Shown: positions 24,735 through 34,456 of the stretch, piece by piece | How positions within the stretch are numbered: position 1 is the first letter of the stretch | Layout: the number at the start of each line of letters is the position of its first letter | From: Sphingopyxis granuli NBRC 100800 | Lineage (GTDB): Bacteria; Pseudomonadota; Alphaproteobacteria; Sphingomonadales; Sphingomonadaceae | Length of the DNA stretch: 55,910 nucleotides | NCBI RefSeq assembly: GCF_001591045.1 | Contig: NZ_BCUA01000019.1 | Location: 1-55,910, forward strand | Direction: 5' to 3' | Notes under the pieces: model-generated | The model's input: the letters and a program-made list of their open reading frames with translations, nothing else | What the model was told of the DNA's origin: nothing | Database searches by the model: none | Position numbers and translations under genes: made by a program

Positions 24735-25226
24735 GTGAACGACGGCATCGAGGAACCGAAGCGCCGCGAGAATTTCACCGCCGAGGAACTCGCGGACGGC
24801 TGGATAAGCTGGAATATCAAGGACCCGAGCCGCTTCAACGCCTTCATCGAACCGCTTGCGGTCCGGACGGAAGGGCTGACGCCCGACGGACGGCCGCGCG
24901 CTCGCGTGCGAATGCATCCGACGCGCAAGCACAGCAATCTCGGCGACAATGTCCATGGCGCGGTCAGCCTGGCGCTCGTCGACATCGCGCTGTTCGCGGC
25001 CTCGCATCAGTTCGGCGCGCTCGACGCGGGGCATTCGGTGACGCTCGACCTGTCGACGCAGTTCGTCGGCGCCGGCCGGGTCGGCGAACCGATGGACGCG
25101 CTGGTCGAACTGGTGCGCGAGACGGGGCGGCTGGTCTTCCTGCGTGGGCTCGTCGTCCAGGGCGAAGACGATGCGCATATCGTGCTCAGCTTTGCCGGGA
25201 CGATCCGCAAGGCGAGCCGCAAATGA
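24735..25226 (+). CDS. Hotdog-fold thioesterase, PaaI family
   Basis: The 163-residue protein has the PaaI-type hotdog core: RMHPTRKHSNLGDNVHGAVS around the catalytic region, then LVDIALFAASHQFG and SVTLDLSTQFV, with the second part typical of small acyl-CoA thioesterases. It would hydrolyse an acyl- or aryl-CoA. The 46-base gap from sdhB and 34-base gap to zapE suggest transcription with them. The start with ATG at 24735 lacks a strong ribosome site (GTGAAC before), so a lower confidence in the exact start. Confidence 0.8.
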   Translation: MNDGIEEPKRRENFTAEELADGWISWNIKDPSRFNAFIEPLAVRTEGLTPDGRPRARVRMHPTRKHSNLGDNVHGAVSLALVDIALFAASHQFGALDAGHSVTLDLSTQFVGAGRVGEPMDALVELVRETGRLVFLRGLVVQGEDDAHIVLSFAGTIRKASRK

Positions 25227-25260
25227 CGGGCGCGGCCGCGAGCGGGGGCTGCCGTTCCGC

Positions 25261-26403
25261 ATGACCGACCTGCTCGCTGCCTATGATAGGCTCGTCGCCG
25301 ATGGCGAACTGAAGCCCGATCCCGAACAGCGCGCCGCCGCGGAGCGGCTGGCCCGGCTGCAACAGGAACTGGAGGCCGCGCCGCCGCGCGGCAGCCTGCT
25401 CTGGCGGATCGCCGGCCGCAGGCCGGAGGCGCCGCGCGGCGTCTATCTGTGGGGCGCGGTCGGGCGCGGCAAGTCGATGCTGATGGACCTCTTCTATGAC
25501 CGGCTGGCGATCCGGCGAAAGCGGCGGGTCCATTTCCACGCCTTCATGCTGGAGGTGCACGCGCGGATGCGCGAGGTGCGCAAGAGCGAGAGCGGCGACC
25601 CCATCCCGCAGGTGGCGGCGGCGCTGGTCGAGGATGTCCGCTGTCTCGCCTTCGACGAGATGGTGGTGAACAACAGCGCCGACGCGATGATCCTCTCGCG
25701 GCTGTTCACGGCGCTGATCGGGCATGGCGTGACCGTAGTCGCGACATCGAATCGGCCGCCGTCCGATCTCTATAAGAACGGGCTTAACCGCGAGCATTTT
25801 CTGCCATTCGTTGCGTTGATCGAGGCGAAACTCGACGTGATGAGTCTGAACGGCCCGACCGATTATCGCCGGCATCGGCTGGGCGACGGCAAGCGCTGGT
25901 TCGTGCCCGCAGACGCGGCGGCGACCGAGGCGCTGTCGGCCGCCTTCTTCCGCCTCACCGACTATCCGCCGGAGGATCGCGCGCACGTCCCCTCGCTCGA
26001 CCTCGATGTCGGCGGCGGGCGGTTGCTGCACGTGCCAAAGGCGCTGAAGGGCGTCGCCGTCTTCTCCTTCAAGCGGCTGTGCGCAGAGGCGCGGGGCGCG
26101 TCCGACTATCTGGCTGTCGCGCGCCATTTCCACACGGTGATCATCGTCGGCATTCCGCGCATGGGGCCGGAAAACCGCAACGAGGCGGCGCGCTTCGTGA
26201 CGCTGGTCGACGCGCTCTACGAATATAAGGTCAAGCTGCTGGCGAGCGCCGCGGCCGAGCCCGACCAGCTCTATGTCGCCGGCGACGGCGCCTTCGAGTT
26301 CGAACGCACGGCAAGCCGTCTCGCCGAAATGCAGTCGGACGATTATCTGGCTCTAGGCCATGGCCAGGATGATGCCGCCGACGATCTTGCCCCAACGCGA
26401 TGA
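25261..26403 (+). CDS. zapE: ZapE / AFG1-like cell division ATPase
   Basis: The 380-residue P-loop ATPase has Walker A GAVGRGKSMLMD (Lys71), the Walker B CLAFDEMVV, and the family signature RVHFHAFMLEVHARM plus VVATSNRPPSDLY (sensor 1). ZapE/AFG1 proteins assist constriction of the Z-ring in bacteria and mitochondrial proteostasis in eukaryotes. Start 25261 begins MTDLLAAYDRLVADGEL, the usual N-terminus. Its last 51 bases overlap the convergent polysaccharide deacetylase gene. Confidence 0.93.
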   Translation: MTDLLAAYDRLVADGELKPDPEQRAAAERLARLQQELEAAPPRGSLLWRIAGRRPEAPRGVYLWGAVGRGKSMLMDLFYDRLAIRRKRRVHFHAFMLEVHARMREVRKSESGDPIPQVAAALVEDVRCLAFDEMVVNNSADAMILSRLFTALIGHGVTVVATSNRPPSDLYKNGLNREHFLPFVALIEAKLDVMSLNGPTDYRRHRLGDGKRWFVPADAAATEALSAAFFRLTDYPPEDRAHVPSLDLDVGGGRLLHVPKALKGVAVFSFKRLCAEARGASDYLAVARHFHTVIIVGIPRMGPENRNEAARFVTLVDALYEYKVKLLASAAAEPDQLYVAGDGAFEFERTASRLAEMQSDDYLALGHGQDDAADDLAPTR

Positions 26404-27396
26404 GTTGATGGCGACATAGGCGACGTTGCGGACGTAGCGGACCTCGTGCGCCAGATGGCCGAACGCCTGCTCGACGACGCGGCGCGCGGTCCGCAGCGGG
26501 CGTGGCGCGGCGACCTCGATCCGTCCGGGGCGTGGTGGCGGCAGCGGCAGCGTCGCAAAGCCGCCATTCGTGATCCGCGGATCGTCGGCGACGGCCCGGC
26601 ACAGTGCTTCCATCCGCGCGACCGCCAGCCAATTGGGCACCGCGCGGTCGCGGCTCAGCAATTCGAAACTGTGGCTGAAAGCCGAGAACTGGATCGCGCC
26701 GCTCTCCGCCGCATGGTCGAGCGCGTCGCGCATTTCCTCTTCGGACATCGCGCAGAGCTGAGCGGGGCGAAAGCGGCCGCTGCCTTCCATCAGCCCGCTG
26801 ACCGGAACCTCGCAGACACCGTGGTGAAAGCGCATGCCCATGTTCGCCGGGTCGAGCGTGATCGCGCAGCCGTGATCCCGATAGGCGCCGTTGAAACTGC
26901 TGTCGTAGCGAAAGCCGAGCGCGGCGACCGCGCGCAGCGTGTCGTCGTTGGCGCCGAAGTTGCCGGCGCGGAAGGCAACCGGCCGCGGCACCCCGGCGCG
27001 CATCAATATGTCGCGGGCGAGGGCGATCAGCTTCTTCTGCGCCGGCAGGGGGAAATCGGCGATGTTGCGTCCCGTCAGCCGCCCCGCCGGATTGAACGGC
27101 GCGAACTGCAGCCATTCGGTATGGATGTGCAACTGCACCTCGTGACCGCGCCGGAGGATCGGCTCGACGATCGCCTCGACGATCCGCGGGCCATGAACCA
27201 GCGCGGGCATCGGGTCGACGAAGAAGACGCCCTTCAGGCCGTGGCGTTCGAGCATGTCCATCTGGAACAGGATGCCGAAGTCGCCTTCGCGGCAGCGACC
27301 GAGGATCGAGCTTTCGAAATTGGCGCGCGCGTCGACCCCCCGCTGGTGGAGTCCGGCGGAAAGTTCGGTGTCGAAACTGATGATTGCCCGCGTCAT
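26353..27396 (-). CDS. Polysaccharide deacetylase family protein
   Basis: The 347-residue protein begins MTRAIISFDTELSAGLHQRG with an Asp-Thr-Glu pattern like the NodB start, has FVDPMPALVHGP, EVQLHIHTEWLQF (the second metal-binding region, HxHTE), FRAGNFGAN and a C-terminal AFSHSFEL. These fit the metal-dependent deacetylases of polysaccharides, but the first Asp-Asp pair of NodB proteins is not obvious. It probably acts on an exopolysaccharide or peptidoglycan. It breaks the zapE-mdh pairing that I recall in related genomes, which suggests insertion of this gene. Converges on zapE. Confidence 0.75.
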   Translation of the reverse strand: MTRAIISFDTELSAGLHQRGVDARANFESSILGRCREGDFGILFQMDMLERHGLKGVFFVDPMPALVHGPRIVEAIVEPILRRGHEVQLHIHTEWLQFAPFNPAGRLTGRNIADFPLPAQKKLIALARDILMRAGVPRPVAFRAGNFGANDDTLRAVAALGFRYDSSFNGAYRDHGCAITLDPANMGMRFHHGVCEVPVSGLMEGSGRFRPAQLCAMSEEEMRDALDHAAESGAIQFSAFSHSFELLSRDRAVPNWLAVARMEALCRAVADDPRITNGGFATLPLPPPRPGRIEVAAPRPLRTARRVVEQAFGHLAHEVRYVRNVAYVAINSSRWGKIVGGIILAMA

Positions 27397-28761
<1,365 letters not shown>

Positions 28762-28770
28762 GTCCCGACG

Positions 28771-28814
28771 CCCCGCGAAGGCGGGGCCCGTCGCCCGCCC
28801 CCTCGAAACGAGGG
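28771..28814. repeat. Two tandem hairpins between mdh and sucD
   Basis: CCCCGC-GAAG-GCGGGG (28771-28786) is followed by CCCTCG-AAA-CGAGGG (28800-28814). The first has the same core as the palindromes at 29794-29858. They lie in the 117-base gap between mdh and sucD and may process or attenuate the operon transcript. Confidence 0.75.
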
Positions 28815-28878
28815 TGCGGGTGAACTGGTATCTGGAGGTGGTCCCGCCCGGGGCGCACGGAAAACGGAACGAAAATCT

Positions 28879-29769
28879 ATGAGCATCCTGATCGACAAGA
28901 ATACCAAGGTCATCACCCAGGGAATGACCGGCGCGACCGGCACTTTCCACACCGAACAGGCGCTCGCCTACGGCACGCAGATGGTCGGCGGCGTGACGCC
29001 GGGCAAGGGCGGCACGACGCATATCGGCCTGCCGATGTTCGACACCGTCGCCGAGGCGAAGCAGGCCACCGGCGCGACCGCGTCGGTCATCTATGTGCCG
29101 CCGCCGTTCGCCGCCGATTCGATCCTCGAGGCGATCGATGCCGAGGTCGAGCTGATCGTCGCGATCACCGAGGGTATTCCGGTGCTCGACATGGTCAAGG
29201 TGAAGCGCGCGCTGTCGGGCTCCAAGTCGCGGCTGATCGGCCCCAACTGCCCCGGCGTGCTGACCCCCGACGAATGCAAGATCGGCATCATGCCGGGTTC
29301 GATCTTCAAGAAGGGCAGCGTCGGCGTCGTCTCGCGCTCGGGCACGCTGACCTATGAAGCGGTGTTCCAGACCACGAACGTCGGGCTGGGCCAGACGACC
29401 GCGGTCGGCATCGGCGGCGACCCGGTCAACGGCACCAACTTCATCGACGTGCTCGAACTCTTCCTCGCCGACGAGGCGACCAAGTCGATCATCATGATCG
29501 GCGAGATCGGCGGCGATGCCGAGGAGCAGGCGGCGCAGTTCCTGATCGACGAGGCGAAGCGCGGCCGCAAGAAGCCGATGGTCGGCTTCATCGCGGGCCG
29601 CACCGCGCCTCCGGGGCGCCGCATGGGCCATGCCGGCGCGATCGTGTCGGGCGGCAAGGGCGATGCCGAAAGCAAGATCGCTGCGATGGAAGCCGCGGGC
29701 ATCACCGTGTCGGCCTCGCCGTCGGAGCTGGGCACGACGCTGGCGGAGGTGCTGAAAGAGCGGGTGTGA
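28879..29769 (+). CDS. sucD: Succinate--CoA ligase, alpha subunit
   Basis: The 296-residue protein has the CoA-binding start [15 protein letters not shown] with the conserved Thr-Gly pair, the family [25 protein letters not shown] and the active-site His in [14 protein letters not shown]. It is the alpha subunit of succinyl-CoA synthetase, which makes ATP or GTP from succinyl-CoA. The partner sucC is not in the window. Start 28879 has AACGGAAC upstream. In the operon it lies after mdh and before a small nuclease gene and sucA. Confidence 0.95.
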   Translation: MSILIDKNTKVITQGMTGATGTFHTEQALAYGTQMVGGVTPGKGGTTHIGLPMFDTVAEAKQATGATASVIYVPPPFAADSILEAIDAEVELIVAITEGIPVLDMVKVKRALSGSKSRLIGPNCPGVLTPDECKIGIMPGSIFKKGSVGVVSRSGTLTYEAVFQTTNVGLGQTTAVGIGGDPVNGTNFIDVLELFLADEATKSIIMIGEIGGDAEEQAAQFLIDEAKRGRKKPMVGFIAGRTAPPGRRMGHAGAIVSGGKGDAESKIAAMEAAGITVSASPSELGTTLAEVLKERV

Positions 29770-29793
29770 CCCCCAATTGCTCCCCTTTTTCGT

Positions 29794-29858
29794 GTGTCCC
29801 CGCGAAGGCGGGGACCCATTGCTGCGTCTCCTGGACCCCCGCCTTCGCGGGGGAACAC
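29794..29858. repeat. Inverted repeat with CCCCGC-GAAG-GCGGGG cores, upstream of the GIY-YIG gene
   Basis: Arms at 29794-29817 and 29833-29858 are inverted copies of GTGTCCCCGCGAAGGCGGGG-type sequence; each arm holds a short palindrome. They lie 17 bases before the GIY-YIG start (29875), in the sucD to sucA gap. Together with the hairpin at 30182-30197 they bracket the nuclease gene. Confidence 0.85.
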
Positions 29859-29874
29859 GTCGGGACGATTTAGG

Positions 29875-30165
29875 ATGGTCCCGCCCGGCTATGTCTATAT
29901 CATGGCGAGCCGGAAAAACGGGACGATCTATATCGGTGTGACCAGCGATTTGCCGAAAAGGGTTTGGCAACATCGCGAAGGCATGATCGAAGGTTTTACG
30001 AAGCGTTATGGTTGCAAACTGCTGGTGTGGTTCGATAGCTTTGAAAGCATCCACGACGCCCGGCAGCTTGAAGTGCGGATGAAGAAATGGAACCGGGCGT
30101 GGAAGATCAATCGCATCGAGGAGCATAATCCCGAGTGGAATGATTTATCCGAAACGCTGAATTAG
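29875..30165 (+). CDS. GIY-YIG family endonuclease (UPF0213-like), inserted in the TCA operon
   Basis: The 96-residue protein has the minimal GIY-YIG layout: GYVYIMASRKN, GTIYIGVTSDLPKRVWQH, and a Glu in the middle part, in the style of small single-domain nucleases of the UPF0213 group. GC content looks clearly lower than in the neighbouring genes (roughly 50 percent against about 65) and Phe/Tyr/Lys codons are less biased, so it is probably acquired. Its ATG at 29875 follows a weak GG. It is bracketed by palindromic repeats of one family, which suggests a connection between this gene and repeat movement or copying. Confidence 0.85.
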   Translation: MVPPGYVYIMASRKNGTIYIGVTSDLPKRVWQHREGMIEGFTKRYGCKLLVWFDSFESIHDARQLEVRMKKWNRAWKINRIEEHNPEWNDLSETLN

Positions 30166-30181
30166 GCCTCTGGAGATCGGT

Positions 30182-30197
30182 CCCTGCCTTCGCAGGG
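30182..30197. repeat. Hairpin CCCTGC-CTTC-GCAGGG after the GIY-YIG gene
   Basis: This 6-bp stem (30182-30187 with 30192-30197) resembles the CCCCGC-cores before the nuclease gene but with paired changes (C to T on one side, G to A on the other) that keep the stem. It lies 17 bases after the GIY-YIG stop and 20 before the sucA ATG. Confidence 0.75.
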
Positions 30198-30216
30198 GCA
30201 CGAATAGGTTGGGAAA

Positions 30217-33036
30217 ATGAACCTCGAACGACAAAGCTTCGACATCGACGAACCGCAGCCCGGACCGAGCTGGGCGCCCAGAAACTGGCCCCTGGTCGAC
30301 AGCGACGACCTGACTGCCGCGCTCGATCCGCAGCAGATGCAGGTCGCGGTGAAGGCCGCCGCGGCGAAGGCCGGCGCGCCGCTTTCGAACGCCGAGGTCG
30401 AGCGCGCGGCCGACGAGGCGATCCGCGCGATGATGCTGATCCGCACCTATCGCGTGCGCGGCCATCTGGCAGCGTCGCTCGACCCGCTCGGCCTGTCGAA
30501 GCATGAACTGCCCGCCGACCTCACCCCCGAATATCACGGTTTCGTCGGCGCCGACCAGGATCGGCCGGTCTTCCTCGGCGGAACGCTTGGGCTCGAAAAG
30601 GCGACGGTGCGCGAGATCGTGGCGATCCTGCAGGCCAATTATTGCGGGAATGTCGGCCTCGAATACATGCACATCGCCGACGTCGAGGAACGGCGCTTCC
30701 TGCAGGACCGGATGGAGGGCGCCGACAAGCATGTCGAGTTCACCCCCGAGGGCAAGCAGGCGATCCTCAACAAGGTGATCGACGCCGAGGAGTGGGAGAA
30801 ATTCCTCGCCCGCAAATATGTCGGCACCAAGCGCTTCGGCCTCGACGGCGGCGAGGCGATGATCCCCGCGATGGAAGCGATCATCAAATATGGCGGCCAG
30901 TACGGCGTGCGCGAGATCGTCTATGGCATGGCGCATCGCGGCCGGCTCAACATGCTCGCGAACGTGATGGCGAAGCCCTATCGCGTCATCTTCCACGAAT
31001 TCCAGGGCGGCAGCGCGAATCCCGAGGCCGTCGGTGGTTCGGGCGACGTCAAATATCACCTCGGCACCTCGACCGACCGCGAGTTCGACGGCATCTCGGT
31101 GCACATGTCGCTGGTGCCCAACCCGTCGCACCTCGAAGCGGTCGATCCGGTGGTGCTCGGCAAGGTGCGCGCGCAGCAGGTGGTGCGCGACGACCTGATC
31201 GAGCATGAACAGGTGCTGCCGGTGCTGATCCACGGCGACGCGGCCTTCGCGGGGCAGGGGATCGTCTGGGAATGCCTCGGCTTCTCGGGCATCCGCGGCT
31301 ACAACACGGGCGGCTGCATCCACTTCATCGTCAACAACCAGATCGGTTTCACGACCAGCCCGCAGTTCGCGCGCTCGTCGCCCTATCCGTCGGACGTCGC
31401 GAAGGGTGTCCAGGCGCCGATCCTGCACGTCAACGGCGACGATCCGGAGGCGGTGACCTTCGCCTGCAAGCTGGCGATCGACTTCCGCCAGCAGTTCAAG
31501 CGCGACATCGTCATCGACATGTGGTGCTATCGCCGCTTCGGCCATAACGAGGGCGACGAGCCGTCGTTCACCCAGCCGCTGATGTATGCCCGCATTCGCA
31601 AGCATCCGGCGGTGTCGGACCTTTATGCGCAGCGGCTGGAGGAAGAAGGGGTGATCGCGGCCGGCGATGCCGACGCGCACCGCCGCGAATTCACCGCGCG
31701 GCTCGAGGAAGAGTTCGAAGCGGCGAAGAGCTACAAGCCGAACAAGGCCGACTGGTTCGCCGGCCGCTGGTCGGGGCTGCACATGCCGGGCGATTCCGAA
31801 CATGCGCGGCGCAATATCGCGACCGGCGTTTCGGAAAAGCTGTTCGACAGCATCGGCCGCATCATGACGACCATTCCCGACGACCTGCAGGTGCACAAGA
31901 CGTTGCGCCGCGTCATCGACGCGCGCGCCGCGATGTTCGCCGACAAGAAGAATGGCGACGTGTTCGATTGGGCGACCGCCGAATCGCTCGCCTTCGGCAC
32001 CCTGCTCAGCGAAGGCTATCAGGTGCGCTTGTCGGGCCAGGATTCGGGGCGCGGCACTTTCAGCCAGCGCCACGCCGTCTGGGTCGACCAGACCGACGAG
32101 CATAAATATATTCCGCTGAAGACCGTGCCGCACGGCCGCTTCGAGGTGCTCGACAGCCCGCTGTCGGAATATGGCGTGCTCGGTTTCGAATATGGCTATG
32201 CGATGGCCGATCCGAAGAGCCTCGTGCTGTGGGAAGCGCAGTTCGGCGACTTCGCCAACGGCGCGCAGATCATGATCGACCAGTTCATCGCGGCGGGCGA
32301 GGCCAAGTGGCTGCGTGCCAACGGCCTCGTGATGCTGCTGCCGCACGGCTACGAGGGGCAGGGGCCCGAGCATAGCTCGGCGCGCCTCGAACGCTTCCTG
32401 CAACTGTGCGCGGGCGACAATATCCAGGTGTGCAATATTTCGACCCCGTCGAACTATTTCCACGTCCTGCGCCGCCAGATGCTGCGGTCGTTCCGCAAGC
32501 CGCTGATCATCATGACGCCCAAGTCACTGCTCCGCCACAAGCTGGCGGTTTCGCAGCGTAGCGACTTCATCGGCGATGCGCATTTCCGGCGCATCATGTC
32601 CGATCGCAACCCGCCCGAGGATGGCGCGATCCGGCGCGCCGTCTTCTGCTCGGGCAAGGTCGGCTATGATCTGATGGAGGCGCGCGATGCCGCGGGCCTG
32701 ACCGACACGACGATCATCCGTATCGAGCAGATCTATCCCTTCCCGGGCGAAGCGCTCGCGGCGCGGCTGAAGCGGATGACGAACCTCGAAGAGGTCGTCT
32801 GGGCGCAGGAAGAGCCGCGCAACAACGGCGCGTGGTTCTTCGTCGAGCCGCTGATAGAGGAAGCGCTGGACGAGGCCGGGCACAAGGGCAAGCGCGCCCG
32901 CTATGCCGGCCGCGCCGCCGCCGCCTCGCCGGCGACGGGCCTGATGAGCCGCCACCAGACCGAGCAAGGGGCGCTCGTCGCCGATGCGCTCGGCCTGTCG
33001 GTACGCGCCGAGATTCGCCGGACGAAGAAGAGATAA
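30217..33036 (+). CDS. sucA: 2-oxoglutarate dehydrogenase E1 component
   Basis: The 939-residue protein has the OGDH E1 order: a PSWAPRNWPL start, MAHRGRLNMLANV, then VMAKPYRVIFHEFQG, the TPP region MWCYRRFGHNEGDEPSFTQP and the C-terminal HGYEGQGPEHSSARLERFLQ. It decarboxylates 2-oxoglutarate with thiamine diphosphate and passes the succinyl group to the lipoyl group of SucB. Length is normal. Start 30217 has GGTTGGGAAA before it. The small nuclease gene sits between it and sucD. Confidence 0.97.
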   Translation: MNLERQSFDIDEPQPGPSWAPRNWPLVDSDDLTAALDPQQMQVAVKAAAAKAGAPLSNAEVERAADEAIRAMMLIRTYRVRGHLAASLDPLGLSKHELPADLTPEYHGFVGADQDRPVFLGGTLGLEKATVREIVAILQANYCGNVGLEYMHIADVEERRFLQDRMEGADKHVEFTPEGKQAILNKVIDAEEWEKFLARKYVGTKRFGLDGGEAMIPAMEAIIKYGGQYGVREIVYGMAHRGRLNMLANVMAKPYRVIFHEFQGGSANPEAVGGSGDVKYHLGTSTDREFDGISVHMSLVPNPSHLEAVDPVVLGKVRAQQVVRDDLIEHEQVLPVLIHGDAAFAGQGIVWECLGFSGIRGYNTGGCIHFIVNNQIGFTTSPQFARSSPYPSDVAKGVQAPILHVNGDDPEAVTFACKLAIDFRQQFKRDIVIDMWCYRRFGHNEGDEPSFTQPLMYARIRKHPAVSDLYAQRLEEEGVIAAGDADAHRREFTARLEEEFEAAKSYKPNKADWFAGRWSGLHMPGDSEHARRNIATGVSEKLFDSIGRIMTTIPDDLQVHKTLRRVIDARAAMFADKKNGDVFDWATAESLAFGTLLSEGYQVRLSGQDSGRGTFSQRHAVWVDQTDEHKYIPLKTVPHGRFEVLDSPLSEYGVLGFEYGYAMADPKSLVLWEAQFGDFANGAQIMIDQFIAAGEAKWLRANGLVMLLPHGYEGQGPEHSSARLERFLQLCAGDNIQVCNISTPSNYFHVLRRQMLRSFRKPLIIMTPKSLLRHKLAVSQRSDFIGDAHFRRIMSDRNPPEDGAIRRAVFCSGKVGYDLMEARDAAGLTDTTIIRIEQIYPFPGEALAARLKRMTNLEEVVWAQEEPRNNGAWFFVEPLIEEALDEAGHKGKRARYAGRAAAASPATGLMSRHQTEQGALVADALGLSVRAEIRRTKKR

Positions 33037-33117
33037 GGGCTGGCGCGCCCAACCCGATGCAAAGACAATCCCGATGGTCAGGGGTAGTCCCTGTCCATGG
33101 TCCCCAAGGAAGAAGCG

Positions 33118-34347
33118 ATGAGCACCGAAGTCAAAGTCCCCACCCTGGGTGAAAGCGTGACCGAAGCCACGGTCGGCGAATGGCTGAAGCAGCCGGGCGA
33201 TGCCGTCGCGGTCGATGAACCGATCGCGAGTCTCGAAACCGACAAGGTCGCGGTCGAGGTGCCGTCGCCGGTCGCGGGCGTGATGGGGCAGCAGGTCGCC
33301 GCCGTCGGCGACACCGTCGCGGTCGGCGCGGTGATCGCGACGATCGAGGCGGGTTCGGGCAAGGCGCCGGCCGCGGCGCCCGCTCCGGCTGCCAAGGCCG
33401 AAGCCGCAGCCCCCGCGCCCGCCGCGACGGCCAGCGACAATGCGGTCGACACGGTGACGACGATGTCGCCCGCGGTGCGCCGCCTCGTGCTCGAACACGG
33501 CGTCGATCCCACGAAGATCAAGGGGACCGGCAAGGACGGCCGCCTGACCAAGGAGGATGTGCTCGCCGCCGCCAATGCTGCGCCCGAGGCCGCTCCCGCT
33601 CCCGCTGCGCCTGCCGCATCCGCGCCGGCCGCCGGCGGCGCCCCGGGGCGCCGCGAGGAGCGCGTCAAGATGACGCGGATGCGCCAGACGATCGCGAAGC
33701 GCCTGAAATCGGCGCAGGAAACCGCGGCGATGCTGACGACCTTCAACGACTGCGACATGTCGGCGGTGATGGCGGCGCGCGAGCGCTATCGCGACAGTTT
33801 CGAGAAGAAGCATGGCGTGCGCCTTGGCTTCATGAGCTTCTTCACCAAGGCGGTCGCGCTCGCCGCGCACGATATTCCGGCGGTCAACGGCCGGATCGAG
33901 GGCGACGAGATCGTCTATCACGACTATCTGGACGTTTCGGTTGCGGTCAGCGCGCCCAACGGGCTGGTCGTGCCGGTCGTGCGCAATGCCGAGAGCCTGA
34001 GCTTCGCCGAGATCGAGAAGGCGATCGCCGACCTCGGCAAGCGCGCCAAGGACGGCACGCTGACGATGGCCGACATGACGGGCGGCACCTTCACCATCTC
34101 GAACGGCGGCGTGTTCGGCGGCCTGATGTCAACCCCGATCATCAACCCGCCGCAGTCGGCGGTGCTCGGCCTCCACCGCATCGAGGACCGCCCGGTCGTG
34201 CGGAACGGCGAGATCGTGATCCGCCCGATGATGTATCTCGCGCTCAGCTACGATCACCGGCTGGTCGACGGCCGCGAGGCGGTGACCTTCCTCAAGACGA
34301 TCAAGGAAGCGATCGAGGACCCGACGCGGCTGCTGATCGATCTTTAA
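33118..34347 (+). CDS. sucB: Dihydrolipoamide succinyltransferase (E2)
   Basis: The 409-residue protein has an N-terminal lipoyl domain with the lipoyl-Lys in [15 protein letters not shown], an Ala/Pro-rich linker, a subunit-binding domain ([16 protein letters not shown]) and a catalytic domain with the His motif [18 protein letters not shown]. It transfers the succinyl group to CoA. Start 33118 is chosen because homologues begin [13 protein letters not shown]; an in-frame ATG seven codons earlier is unlikely. It lies 81 bases after sucA, and a palindromic repeat separates it from lpd. Confidence 0.96.
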   Translation: MSTEVKVPTLGESVTEATVGEWLKQPGDAVAVDEPIASLETDKVAVEVPSPVAGVMGQQVAAVGDTVAVGAVIATIEAGSGKAPAAAPAPAAKAEAAAPAPAATASDNAVDTVTTMSPAVRRLVLEHGVDPTKIKGTGKDGRLTKEDVLAAANAAPEAAPAPAAPAASAPAAGGAPGRREERVKMTRMRQTIAKRLKSAQETAAMLTTFNDCDMSAVMAARERYRDSFEKKHGVRLGFMSFFTKAVALAAHDIPAVNGRIEGDEIVYHDYLDVSVAVSAPNGLVVPVVRNAESLSFAEIEKAIADLGKRAKDGTLTMADMTGGTFTISNGGVFGGLMSTPIINPPQSAVLGLHRIEDRPVVRNGEIVIRPMMYLALSYDHRLVDGREAVTFLKTIKEAIEDPTRLLIDL

Positions 34348-34359
34348 ATATCCCACATC

Positions 34360-34447
34360 CGTTCGGGCTGAGCTTGTCGAAGCCCCGTTCTTTTCTTGAG
34401 AGCGACGGATTGAAAAGTACGGCCCTTCGACAAGCTCAGGGCGAACG
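34360..34447. repeat. Inverted repeat in the sucB-lpd gap
   Basis: The 23-base arms at 34360-34382 and 34425-34447 (CGTTCGGGCTGAGCTTGTCG... and complement) differ at two positions. The loop also pairs partly (CCGTTCTTTTC with AAAAGTACGG). The GGAG of the lpd ribosome-binding site (34446-34449) begins at the very edge of the right arm. It belongs to the family seen inside the composite element at 8088-8284. Confidence 0.85.
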
Positions 34448-34456
34448 GAGATTGAA

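Noticed and set aside
29794-30197. Group I intron or intein-associated homing endonuclease for the GIY-YIG gene
   Set aside because: The neighbouring genes sucD and sucA are intact and the nuclease lies in the gap between them, with no intron core or interrupted coding region.
30145-32463. Reverse-strand open frame of about 772 codons opposite sucA
   Set aside because: It mirrors the codon pattern of sucA and has no recognisable domain; treated as a shadow frame.
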